A stretch of DNA of 28,306 nt. Origin: AG25 sp035518815 (GTDB lineage Bacteria > Gemmatimonadota > Gemmatimonadetes > Gemmatimonadales > GWC2-71-9). Both the position numbers and the translations under genes were made by a program. Every line of letters starts with the position of its first letter. Positions within the stretch are counted from its first letter, which is position 1. This document shows, piece by piece, positions 7,359 to 14,622 of this stretch. The DNA lies in NCBI GenBank assembly GCA_035518815.1, contig DATIXG010000124.1:1-28306 (forward strand), written 5' to 3'. The notes under the pieces were generated by a model. It made no database searches. It was not told the origin of the DNA and saw only the letters and a list, made by a program, of their open reading frames with translations.

Positions 7359-7907
7359 GTGTCGCGTATCGGCAGACGGCCCGTGCCCGTCCCCAAGGGC
7401 GTCACCGCGAAGCTCGACGGGGTCCGGCTCACCGTCAAAGGCCCCAAGGGCGAAGTGAGCCGCCTCGTCCATGCGGACCTGAGCGTGACGATCGAGCCGG
7501 AGACGATCACTGTGGGGCGGCCCTCGGACGAGAGCCGGCACAAGGCCCTCCACGGCCTGACGCGCACGCTCATCGCCAACATGGTGGAGGGCGTGACCAA
7601 GGGCTTCATGAAGAGTCTCGAGATCCAGGGCGTCGGGTACAAGGCGGAGCCGAAGCCGTTCGGCGTCCAGCTCGTGGTCGGATTCTCGCACCCCGTGCCC
7701 TACCACGCCCCCCAGGGCGTCAAGATTTCGGTGGAGAACAACGTCCTCATGAAGGTCGAGGGCGTCGACAAGGAGCTGGTCGGCCAGGTGGCGGCCGAGC
7801 TCCGGAGCGTCCGGCCCCCGGAGCCCTACAAGGGCAAAGGCATCCGCTACGTCGGCGAGGCCGTGCGCCGCAAGGCGGGCAAGACCGCGCAGGCGGCGGC
7901 GAAATAG
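7359..7907 (+). CDS. rplF: Large ribosomal subunit protein uL6 (L6)
   Basis: This 182-residue protein is L6, near the sarcin-ricin loop of the 50S subunit. The GTG start gives MSRIGRRPVPVPKGV, the usual family beginning. Other conserved segments are LTVKGPKGEVSR, NMVEGVTKGFMKSLEIQGVG and the C-terminal RPPEPYKGKGIRYVGE followed by RRKAGK. It lies 8 bp after rpsH and 4 bp before rplR. Confidence 0.98.
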   Translation: MSRIGRRPVPVPKGVTAKLDGVRLTVKGPKGEVSRLVHADLSVTIEPETITVGRPSDESRHKALHGLTRTLIANMVEGVTKGFMKSLEIQGVGYKAEPKPFGVQLVVGFSHPVPYHAPQGVKISVENNVLMKVEGVDKELVGQVAAELRSVRPPEPYKGKGIRYVGEAVRRKAGKTAQAAAK

Positions 7908-7911
7908 AGCC

Positions 7912-8283
7912 ATGCGATCGATCCATAAGATCACGACCCGCGCCCACGAGCGTTACCGCCGGCACCTGCGAGTCCGCAAGAAGGTGCGCGGCACCGCGGC
8001 GCGGCCGCGGCTGGTGGTGTTCCGGTCGTCCAAGCATACGTATGCCCAGCTCGTGGATGACGACCGCGGCGCCACACTGATCGGCGCCTCGGATCGCAGC
8101 GAGGGCCTCACGGTCGAGGGCAAGGGGAAGGCCGGCAAGGGCTTCGCGGTCGGGCGGCTCGTGGCGGAGAAGGCCAAGGCCAAAGGCATCACCAAAGTCG
8201 TCTTCGACCGCGCGGGTTACCGCTACCACGGGCGAGTGAAGGCCGTGGCCGATGGCGCCCGCAAGGGCGGACTGGAGTTCTGA
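7912..8283 (+). CDS. rplR: Large ribosomal subunit protein uL18 (L18)
   Basis: This 123-residue protein is L18, which delivers 5S rRNA to the 50S subunit together with uL5. Family features are RYRRHLRVRKKVRGTAARPR, then LVVFRSSKHTYAQLVDDDRG and the C-terminal VFDRAGYRYHGRVKAVADGA with the ending GGLEF. The stop and the rpsE start share bases (TGATG). Confidence 0.98.
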   Translation: MRSIHKITTRAHERYRRHLRVRKKVRGTAARPRLVVFRSSKHTYAQLVDDDRGATLIGASDRSEGLTVEGKGKAGKGFAVGRLVAEKAKAKGITKVVFDRAGYRYHGRVKAVADGARKGGLEF

Positions 8284-9059
8284 TGAGCGACGAGAAAGAG
8301 CCCGTAGCAGGCGGGGCGACCGAATCGACGCCGGACGCGCCGGTCCAGACCGCGCCGACCCAACCCACGCCCCAGGCAGGGGCGCCCCCGATGGGCGGCG
8401 GCGGCGGAGGTCATCGCGGGCACCGCGGGGGCGGGGGCGGGGGTCGTGGGGGTGGTGGTGGAGGCAGGGGCGGCGGCGGAGGTGGCGGAGGCGGTGGACG
8501 GGGTCGGGGTCGCGGCGGTGAGCGTCGCGGCGAGGGCGGCGACCGCCCGCAGGGCGACGGGCTGCTCGAGAACGTCATCGCGATCAACCGCGTTGCCAAG
8601 GTCGTAAAGGGCGGCCGGCGGTTCGGATTCAACGCGCTGGTCGCCGTGGGCGATGGCCAGGGACGCGTCGGGATCGCCACCGGCAAGGCCAACGAGGTGA
8701 GCGAAGCCGTCCGCAAGGCGGTCGAAGCCGCGCGCCGAAAAATGATGGAGGTGCCGCTCACCGGCGGCACCATTCCGCATGAGATCATCGGCGACCACGG
8801 CGCGGGGCGCGTGCTGTTGAAGCCGGCGGCGTCGGGAACCGGCGTGATCGCCGGCGGACCGGTGCGCGCCGTGCTCGAATGCGTGGGGATCCGGGACATT
8901 CTCACCAAGAGCCTTGGCTCCACCAACCCGCACAACATGGTGCGCGCGGCGATGGATGGGCTGCTGCGCCTCACCACGCAGCGCCGCGTGGCGCGGGAGC
9001 GGGGCGTCGAGCTCGAAGAGATTCACTATCGGGCGCGCCAGGAGACGACTCGTGGGTAG
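8283..9059 (+). CDS. rpsE: Small ribosomal subunit protein uS5 (S5) with Gly/Arg-rich N-terminal domain
   Basis: From about residue 91 this is S5, a 30S protein at the mRNA entry site that affects decoding accuracy: LLENVIAINRVAKVVKGGRR, FNALVAVGDGQGRVGIATGK, then GAGRVLLKPAASGTGVIAGG and IRDILTKSLGSTNPHNMVRA. Residues 1-37 are acidic and Pro/Thr-rich. Residues 38-86 are almost entirely glycine and arginine with repeated RGG-like units. Typical bacterial S5 is about 165-175 residues; this one is 258. The only good start at the rplR junction (TGATG) lies before the extension. Confidence 0.96.
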   Translation: MSDEKEPVAGGATESTPDAPVQTAPTQPTPQAGAPPMGGGGGGHRGHRGGGGGGRGGGGGGRGGGGGGGGGGRGRGRGGERRGEGGDRPQGDGLLENVIAINRVAKVVKGGRRFGFNALVAVGDGQGRVGIATGKANEVSEAVRKAVEAARRKMMEVPLTGGTIPHEIIGDHGAGRVLLKPAASGTGVIAGGPVRAVLECVGIRDILTKSLGSTNPHNMVRAAMDGLLRLTTQRRVARERGVELEEIHYRARQETTRG

Positions 9060-9318
9060 GCTGCCACCGACCAGGAAGTACCGCAAGCGCAAGCCGGGCC
9101 GCGACCGCGCCCTGCCACCCGCGGGCAAGGGCAAGCTGCAGATCACCCAGGTGCGGTCGGGAATCGGCCGCCCGGCCGGCGAGCGGCGGACCCTCGAGGC
9201 CCTGGGCTTGAAACACCATCAGGACACCGTGGTCCAGGCCGACCGCCCGGCGTTGCGCGGAATGCTGTACCAGGTGCGCCACCTCGTCGAGGTGACGCCG
9301 GCCAAGACCGGAGAGTAG
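9052..9318 (+). CDS. rpmD: Large ribosomal subunit protein uL30 (L30) with N-terminal extension
   Basis: The last 60 residues match L30, a small 50S protein: KLQITQVRSGIGRPAGERRT, LEALGLKHHQDTVVQADRPA and the end RGMLYQVRHLVEV. The GTG at 9052, overlapping the rpsE stop by 8 bases, is chosen and gives 88 residues with a basic extension (GRLPPTRKYRKRKPGRDR-like). A later GTG at 9151 would start inside the first strand and remove family residues. Typical L30 is about 60 residues, so the extension is real but start-dependent. Confidence 0.88.
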   Translation: MGRLPPTRKYRKRKPGRDRALPPAGKGKLQITQVRSGIGRPAGERRTLEALGLKHHQDTVVQADRPALRGMLYQVRHLVEVTPAKTGE

Positions 9319-9322
9319 CCGC

Positions 9323-9859
9323 ATGCCGACGAAGAAGGCCCCTGCGAAGCCCAAAGCCAAGGCGAAGGCGCGGGCCAAGGCGAAACCCAAGGCCCGGGCG
9401 CAGAGCGCGGAGATCGCGCGCGTCACGCTGTCCAGCCTCAAGGCGCCGGTCGGCTCGCACCGCGCGCGGCTTCGCAAGGGACGCGGGCCGGGCTCGGGAC
9501 TCGGCAAGACGGCCGGGCGCGGCGGTAAGGGACAGACGGCGCGCAGCGGCGGATCGACGCGCCCCGGCTTCGAGGGCGGCCAGATGCCGCTCATTCGCCG
9601 GATCCCCAAGCGCGGGTTCACCAACCCCTTCAAGCAGCCGGCACAGGTCGTGAACGTGCACCAGCTGGCCGGCTTGGCTGAAGGCATCGAGGTCACGCCC
9701 GACACCCTCTTCGGGGCCGGGCTGGTGCGCCGCCCGGATCACCCGGTCAAGCTCCTCGGCACGGGCGACGTCGGCCGCAAGTTCGTCGTCAAGAGCGTCA
9801 AGGTGTCAGCGTCGGCCCGCGCGAAGATCGAGCAGGCCGGCGGCACGATCGAGGTCTGA
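9323..9859 (+). CDS. rplO: Large ribosomal subunit protein uL15 (L15) with Lys/Ala-rich N-terminus
   Basis: This 178-residue protein is L15, a late-assembling 50S protein. The canonical part starts near residue 35 with LSSLKAPVGSHRARLRKGRG. It continues with GSGLGKTAGRGGKGQTARSG, then GFEGGQMPLIRRIPKRGF and the C-terminal VKVSASARAKIEQAGGTIEV. Residues 1-33 are a Lys/Ala/Pro repeat-like extension not found in standard L15 of about 146 residues. secY starts 4 bp downstream. Confidence 0.96.
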   Translation: MPTKKAPAKPKAKAKARAKAKPKARAQSAEIARVTLSSLKAPVGSHRARLRKGRGPGSGLGKTAGRGGKGQTARSGGSTRPGFEGGQMPLIRRIPKRGFTNPFKQPAQVVNVHQLAGLAEGIEVTPDTLFGAGLVRRPDHPVKLLGTGDVGRKFVVKSVKVSASARAKIEQAGGTIEV

Positions 9860-9863
9860 GCCC

Positions 9864-11186
9864 ATGTCGTTTCGCCTGCCCAGCTGGCTGAACGTCTTCA
9901 AGCTCCCCGAGGATCTCTGGGAGAAATTCTCCGTCACGTTCATCTGCCTGCTCGTGTATCGCGCCGGCGCGCACATCGCGACGCCCGGCGTGAATGTCCA
10001 GGCGCTCGCGGACTTCCTCCGGAATCAGGGGCAGGGCACGCTGTTCAGCCTCTACGACCTGTTCGCGGGCGGCGGGTTCTCGCGCGCCACGGTGTTCGCG
10101 CTCGGCATCATGCCGTACATCTCGGCGAGCATCGTATTTCAGCTCGCGGCCCCGGTATTCCCGACCGTCGAGAAGATGCAGCGGGACGAGGAAGGCCGGA
10201 AAAAGCTCACGCAGTGGACGCGTTATCTCACGCTGCTGCTGTGCGTCTTCCAGGCGTACGGCTACGCGATGTTCACGGAACAGCTTCCCGGCGCGGTGGG
10301 GCAGCCGGGCTGGGGCTTCCGGCTCACGACCGTGCTCACGCTGGCCACCGGCGGCATGTTCGTCATGTGGCTGGGCGAGCAAATCACCGAGCGCGGCATC
10401 GGCAATGGCGCGAGCCTCTTGATCTTCTTCTCGATCATCGAGCGGATGTGGCCGGAAACCCTGCGCACCATTGAGGCCCTGAAGGCCCATTCGCTGACGT
10501 TCGGCGTCCTCATTGTCGTGCTCGCGGTGATGGTTCTGGTGGTCGCGGGCACGGTGGCGGTCACCGTTGCGGCGCGGCGCATCCCCATCCAGATCCCGCG
10601 CAAGGTGATGGGACGAGGGCGCATTCGGGAGGGACAGAAGACGTTCATCCCCCTCCGGATCAATTCGTCGGGCGTGATGCCGATCATCTTTGCGCAGTCG
10701 CTGATCATCGTGCCCGGGACGCTCGCGACCTTCAGCGGCAGCCAGATCCTGAAGCGGGTCGCCGAGTATTTCCAGGTGACGTCCTGGGTGTATGTCTTCA
10801 CCAGCGCGGCCCTGATCATATTCTTTGCGTACTTCTACACGTCCATCATCTTCAACCCCGTGGACCTGGCGGAGAACCTGAAGAAGCAGGGCGGGTTCAT
10901 TCCGGGCGTGAAACCCGGCGCCGCGACCGCGGATTACATCGACGACGTGCTGTCCCGCATCACCCTGCCCGGGGCGCTGTTCCTCACGCTGGTGGCGATG
11001 CTGCCCATCGTCATCTCCAACGTCCTCAACATGCCCTTCGGGTTCGGCGGCACCGCCCTCCTGATCGTGGTAGGCGTCGCGCTGGACACGGTTCAGCAGG
11101 TCCAGCAGCACCTCCTGCTCCGGCACTACGACGGCTTCATGAAGGAAGGCCGCGTCAAGTTCCGCGGGCGGCAGCGGTACATGTAG
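9864..11186 (+). CDS. secY: Protein translocase channel subunit SecY
   Basis: This 440-residue inner-membrane protein is SecY, the pore of the SecYEG channel. Ten hydrophobic segments are expected and visible, beginning with FICLLVYRAGAHIATPG. The plug region has TLFSLYDLFAGGGFSRATVF-like residues, followed by MPYISASIVFQLAAP. Conserved cytosolic loops are RRIPIQIPRK and FNPVDLAENLKKQGGFIPG. Ending on GRQRYM is typical. Its place between rplO and adk is the classical spc arrangement. Confidence 0.98.
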   Translation: MSFRLPSWLNVFKLPEDLWEKFSVTFICLLVYRAGAHIATPGVNVQALADFLRNQGQGTLFSLYDLFAGGGFSRATVFALGIMPYISASIVFQLAAPVFPTVEKMQRDEEGRKKLTQWTRYLTLLLCVFQAYGYAMFTEQLPGAVGQPGWGFRLTTVLTLATGGMFVMWLGEQITERGIGNGASLLIFFSIIERMWPETLRTIEALKAHSLTFGVLIVVLAVMVLVVAGTVAVTVAARRIPIQIPRKVMGRGRIREGQKTFIPLRINSSGVMPIIFAQSLIIVPGTLATFSGSQILKRVAEYFQVTSWVYVFTSAALIIFFAYFYTSIIFNPVDLAENLKKQGGFIPGVKPGAATADYIDDVLSRITLPGALFLTLVAMLPIVISNVLNMPFGFGGTALLIVVGVALDTVQQVQQHLLLRHYDGFMKEGRVKFRGRQRYM

Positions 11187-11192
11187 CGTCCC

Positions 11193-11756
11193 GTGTACAT
11201 CCTGCTGCTCGGCGCTCCCGGCTCGGGCAAAGGCACTCAAGGAAAACTGCTGGCGGAGCGCCTGGGGCTCCCCAAGATCACGACCGGCGATCTCTTGCGC
11301 GCCGCCGTGCAGCAAGGCACCCGCCTCGGCCGTGAAGCGAAGACCTACATGGACAAGGGACAGCTCGTCCCCGATGCCGTGATCCTGGGTCTCATCAAGG
11401 ACCAGCTCGCCACGCCCGAAGCCGCGAACGGCGCGATCCTCGACGGGTTTCCGCGCACCGCCGCGCAGGCGGAGCTCGTGGACCGCACGCTCGAAGAGCG
11501 GGGCGCCCGGCTCCACCACATCCTCCTGCTCGACGTCCCCGAGGACGAGCTGGTCCGGCGCGTCCACGGCCGCGCGACGGTCGAAGGCCGCTCGGACGAC
11601 ACGCCCGAGACCATCCGTACCCGTCTCGAGGTCTACCAGCGGGACACCGCCCCCCTCATCGCCCACTACGCCCAGCGGGGCAACGTGCGCCGCGTGCCGG
11701 CCAGCGGCACGGTCGACGACATCGCCACGGAGATCAAGCGCCTCATCGGGCGATGA
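11193..11756 (+). CDS. adk: Adenylate kinase, short-LID type
   Basis: This 187-residue enzyme interconverts ATP, AMP and ADP. The P-loop GAPGSGKGT is at residues 7-15. KITTGDLLR and the AMP-site block ILDGFPRTAAQAE follow. In place of the roughly 30-residue zinc or long LID domain there is only a short loop after VHGRATVEGRSDD, so this is the short form. A GTG start 6 bp after secY gives MYILLLGAPGSGKG. The final bases overlap the map ATG (ATGA). Confidence 0.96.
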   Translation: MYILLLGAPGSGKGTQGKLLAERLGLPKITTGDLLRAAVQQGTRLGREAKTYMDKGQLVPDAVILGLIKDQLATPEAANGAILDGFPRTAAQAELVDRTLEERGARLHHILLLDVPEDELVRRVHGRATVEGRSDDTPETIRTRLEVYQRDTAPLIAHYAQRGNVRRVPASGTVDDIATEIKRLIGR

Positions 11757-12535
11757 TTACGATCAAGTCACCCCGGGAGGTCGAAACGATGGCGGCCGCC
11801 GGCCGCATCGTGGCGAAGACGCTCGCCGTCGTGGCGCGTGAGGTCCGGCCGGGGGTGTCCACGGAGCAGCTCGACCACATCGCGGAAGAGTTCATCCGCA
11901 GCCATCCGGGCGCGCGGCCGTCGTTCAAGGGCCTGTACGACTTTCCCGCCACGCTCTGTACCTCCATCAACCAGGAAGTGGTCCATGGCATCCCCTCACC
12001 CAAGCGGATCCTGCGCGAGGGCGACCTCCTGAGCGTGGACGTCGGCGTCTGGCTCGACGGCCTGCACGCGGACTCGGCCGCGACGTTCCCCGTGGGCCTG
12101 GTTTCCGCCGGGGCGCAGCAGCTTCTGGCGGTCACGCAGCAGGCGCTCGCGGCAGGGGTGGACAAGGCGCGCGCCGGCAACCACGTCGGAGACATCGGGC
12201 ACGCCGTGCAGGGGGTGGCGGAGGCTGCCGGGTATTCGGTGGTGCGCGAGCTCGTGGGGCACGGCATCGGCGCGAGCTTCCACGAGGAGCCACAGGTGCC
12301 GAACTACGGCAAGCCCAGGCGCGGGCCACGGCTCGTCGCCGGGATGACCATCGCGATCGAGCCGATGGTGAACATGGGCGGGGCCGAGATTCGCACGCTC
12401 GACGACAAGTGGACCGTGGTGACGATGGACGGGTCGCTGTCGGCGCATTTCGAGCATACGGTGGCCATCGTCGCGGGCGGCGGGCCGCCGCGGGTGCTGA
12501 CGACGGATCAGCCGCCGGAGCGCTTGCCGGACTAG
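11753..12535 (+). CDS. map: Methionine aminopeptidase, type I
   Basis: This 260-residue cytosolic metalloprotease removes initiator methionine from new proteins. All metal ligands are present: D96 and D107 (SVDVGVWLDGLHADSAAT region), H170 (LVGHGIGASFHEEP), E203 (AIEPMVN) and E234 (HFEHTVAI). H79 in VVHGIP is the substrate-side histidine, and H177 is also conserved. There is no zinc-finger or SH3-like N-terminal extension. It closes the spc-type operon; the next gene is unrelated, so the usual infA segment is missing. Confidence 0.97.
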   Translation: MITIKSPREVETMAAAGRIVAKTLAVVAREVRPGVSTEQLDHIAEEFIRSHPGARPSFKGLYDFPATLCTSINQEVVHGIPSPKRILREGDLLSVDVGVWLDGLHADSAATFPVGLVSAGAQQLLAVTQQALAAGVDKARAGNHVGDIGHAVQGVAEAAGYSVVRELVGHGIGASFHEEPQVPNYGKPRRGPRLVAGMTIAIEPMVNMGGAEIRTLDDKWTVVTMDGSLSAHFEHTVAIVAGGGPPRVLTTDQPPERLPD

Positions 12536-12576
12536 GTCGCGCCATCCACCGCCTTCTCCTGACGCTCGCCCTCACC

Positions 12577-13389
12577 ATGCCCGTCCCGGCACGGGCCGCG
12601 ATCCAGGTGCCGGATACCGTCGTGGCACCGAGCGGCCAGCTCAGGCTGAAGGCCCTGCTCTGGGAGCCCGCGGGGCCGGGACCGTTTCCTGCGGTGCTAT
12701 TCATTCACGGCAGTTGGCCGACACACCCTCGCTCGGGGCGACCTGCCCGAGAGATCCTTGAGCAGGCCGCCGCGCTCGGACCCGTCTTTGCCCGGCATGA
12801 CTTCGTGTTTCTCTTTCTGTTCCGGCGGGGGGTCGGCCTTTCCGCCAGCCAAGGCGTTAGCGCGGCCGACCTCATGGAGAAGGAGCTCCGTGCAAACGGG
12901 CAGGAGGCGCGGAACCGTACCCAGCTCCGGTTGCTCGAGACCGATGAACTCAGCGACGCCTTCGCCGGACTGGCGTTCCTGCGCACGCTCCCGCAGGTGG
13001 ACAGGCGACTGATCGCCGTCGCTGGTCACTCGTTTGGCGGCGCGCTGGCTCTGCTCCTCGCGGAGCGCGACAGCACCCCTCGGGCTGTGATTGACTTCGC
13101 GGGTGCGGCAGGGAGTTGGGAGCAATCCCCACAGTTGCGCGCCCGACTGCTCACGGCGGTCGGCGCCGCGACCATGCCGATCTTCTTCATCCACGCCGCC
13201 AACGACTACTCCGTTGCTCCGGGTCAGGCACTTGCGGCCGAGCGGGATCGCCTCGGCAAGCCGTACCGCATCAAGATCTACCCGGCCTTCGGAACGACTA
13301 CCTCTGACGGACACAACCTGGTCGACCTGAGCATGGGGACGTGGGAACGTGACGTGTTCACCTTTTTGCGGGAGCATCTGCGACAGTGA
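12577..13389 (+). CDS. Alpha/beta hydrolase, dienelactone-hydrolase-like, probably exported
   Basis: The protein has an alpha/beta hydrolase fold with a likely triad of S152 (GHSFGG), D210 (HAANDYS) and H246 (SDGHN), and an oxyanion segment around FIHGSW. The substrate is unknown; esters or short acyl groups are possible. The annotated ATG gives 270 residues but starts in the middle of what reads as a signal peptide. The upstream in-frame codons encode IHRLLLTLALT just before MPVPARA, and no ATG, GTG or TTG occurs between 12535 and 12577. The start is therefore uncertain. It follows map by 41 bp and takes the place of infA. Confidence 0.75.
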   Translation: MPVPARAAIQVPDTVVAPSGQLRLKALLWEPAGPGPFPAVLFIHGSWPTHPRSGRPAREILEQAAALGPVFARHDFVFLFLFRRGVGLSASQGVSAADLMEKELRANGQEARNRTQLRLLETDELSDAFAGLAFLRTLPQVDRRLIAVAGHSFGGALALLLAERDSTPRAVIDFAGAAGSWEQSPQLRARLLTAVGAATMPIFFIHAANDYSVAPGQALAAERDRLGKPYRIKIYPAFGTTTSDGHNLVDLSMGTWERDVFTFLREHLRQ

Positions 13390-13493
13390 CGATGCCCCTT
13401 TATGCCGTCGAAGCCTCCAACCCGCTCAGCACCCCCGGGAGCGCCGCAGTAGTATTGTTCGTGTCCCACCCATCCCTACCTAAGGAGCCCTGC

Positions 13494-14027
13494 ATGACCC
13501 GTACGATTCAGGCCGCAGTTGTGCTTGCCACCAGTGCCTTCTTCATGATCCCCGTGGCGGTGACCGCCCAGGGGGCCCCGGCCAGTCAAGCCGCGGCTGC
13601 GCCCGCGCAGCCCGCGCCCACCGTTGACGACAACATCAAGATGATGCGCGAGGACATCCGCGCTAAGCGGAAACAGATCGTGGCGGCAAACATGACGCTG
13701 ACCGCGGACGAGGCCACCAAGTTCTGGCCGCTCTATGACCAGTACACGGCGGAGGTCCGCAAGATCAACGACACGCGCTGGGCGATGATGAAGGACTACG
13801 CCGCGGCTAAGGGACAGATGACTGACGCGCAGGCGAAAGACCACATGATGAAGTCGGCCCAGATCGACGCCGACCTGATCGCGCTCCGGATGAAGTACAT
13901 GCCGCAGTTCGAGAAGCTGGTGTCGCCCAAGAAGGTCGTGCAGTTCTATCAGATCGACCGCCGAATCGACCTGTACCTGAACTTGCAGCTCGCGTCGCTC
14001 ATTCCGGTGATCGATCCGACGAACTAA
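13494..14027 (+). CDS. Secreted Spy/CpxP-like small protein
   Basis: This 177-residue protein begins with a clear Sec signal peptide: MTRTIQ, a hydrophobic stretch ending in AVTAQG, and a likely cleavage near residue 25. An Ala/Pro linker and then a predominantly helical, Met- and Lys-rich domain follow (MREDIRAKRKQIVAANMTLT, ATKFWPLYDQYTAEV, KDHMMKSAQIDADLIALR). The pattern 'long helix, LT..Q/E A.KFWPLYD.Y' recalls Spy/CpxP-like periplasmic proteins common in Gemmatimonadota and Acidobacteriota. Chaperone function is an inference. The ATG has an AAGGAG ribosome-binding site 5 bp upstream, and a TAGTAT -10-like box lies at 13450-13455. Confidence 0.75.
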   Translation: MTRTIQAAVVLATSAFFMIPVAVTAQGAPASQAAAAPAQPAPTVDDNIKMMREDIRAKRKQIVAANMTLTADEATKFWPLYDQYTAEVRKINDTRWAMMKDYAAAKGQMTDAQAKDHMMKSAQIDADLIALRMKYMPQFEKLVSPKKVVQFYQIDRRIDLYLNLQLASLIPVIDPTN

Positions 14028-14124
14028 CGTTGGGCAGTCTCCATCGAAAATATCTCCGTCAGCCCGTGAGGGTCAGCGTGCCGCCCGCGTGCAGCTCCTG
14101 GCCCTCTCCAACGGGGGACTTGCC

Positions 14125-14601
14125 ATGGGAATGATGGCCAAGTTCGAAGAGCTCGCCGCCCAATACCTCCGGCTTGCACTGCACGGAGTGGAGGAGGGCC
14201 ACCAGATCCTCGAGTCCCCGGCACGCGCTCAACTTGAGGGCGCGCTCGAGCTGTTTCTCCCCTTGATGCTTCGGGATTCGGACCCGGGCCATTGGCGGCT
14301 CGAGGCGTTCGATGCGTTCCAGTTTCCGGTGGCGCGGAAGACGGGCCCGTTCGAGGCGGAGTTCCGTGGCGCGGGGCTCCTGCTCACGGACGAAACCTGG
14401 ACCCCGGTCCAGGTTCGCCTGCGCGCCGCCGCAGAGACCGATCTGATCGCCTGGGGGAGCTGTCAGGTTGGCGACCGGCTCGTGCCTCCCTCGGAACGCT
14501 TGCCCTGCGATTCCCCCGTTCTTGGCGAATTGCTCGCGTCCGTGTGCGAGCATCCCGAGAGCATGGACTGGGAATTCTCGGCGGAGTATCGCCGGCCCTA
14601 G
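14125..14601 (+). CDS. Unrecognised cytosolic protein
   Basis: This 158-residue protein is not recognised. It starts at an ATG with a purine-rich GGGGGA about 8 bp upstream; a GTG at 14089 is an alternative start. The N-terminal half (MMAKFEELAAQYLRLALHG onward) looks helical. The C-terminal half, from about residue 65, is richer in strand-like segments (EAEFRGAGLLLTDETWTPVQ and similar). No signal peptide, membrane segment or known motif is visible. Reading frame and base use match its neighbours. It ends 21 bp before trpB2 and may be co-transcribed with it. Confidence 0.65.
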   Translation: MGMMAKFEELAAQYLRLALHGVEEGHQILESPARAQLEGALELFLPLMLRDSDPGHWRLEAFDAFQFPVARKTGPFEAEFRGAGLLLTDETWTPVQVRLRAAAETDLIAWGSCQVGDRLVPPSERLPCDSPVLGELLASVCEHPESMDWEFSAEYRRP

Positions 14602-14617
14602 CGGCCTCGGGGGCCGC
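14601..14617 (+). other. GC-rich hairpin just before trpB2
   Basis: GCGGCC and GGCCGC form a perfect 6-bp stem around the loop TCGGG, starting on the last base of the previous stop codon and ending 5 bp before the trpB2 ATG. There is no T-run after it, so it is not an intrinsic terminator. The only purine-rich stretch near the start is in the loop and 3' arm, so it could limit ribosome access. This is inference. Confidence 0.5.
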
Positions 14618-14622
14618 CCTCA

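Noticed and set aside
9798..11666. Minus-strand open frame of 622 codons opposite secY and adk
   Set aside because: Its composition is antisense-shadow type and secY/adk on the plus strand are unmistakable. Similar long shadows opposite rpsC-rplP (3533-5146), purA (21995-23992) and glyS (26539-28257) were rejected for the same reason.
14030..14056. TTGGGC and TATCTC as a promoter for the unrecognised gene at 14125
   Set aside because: The spacer is only 15 bp and the boxes are poor, so it was not annotated.
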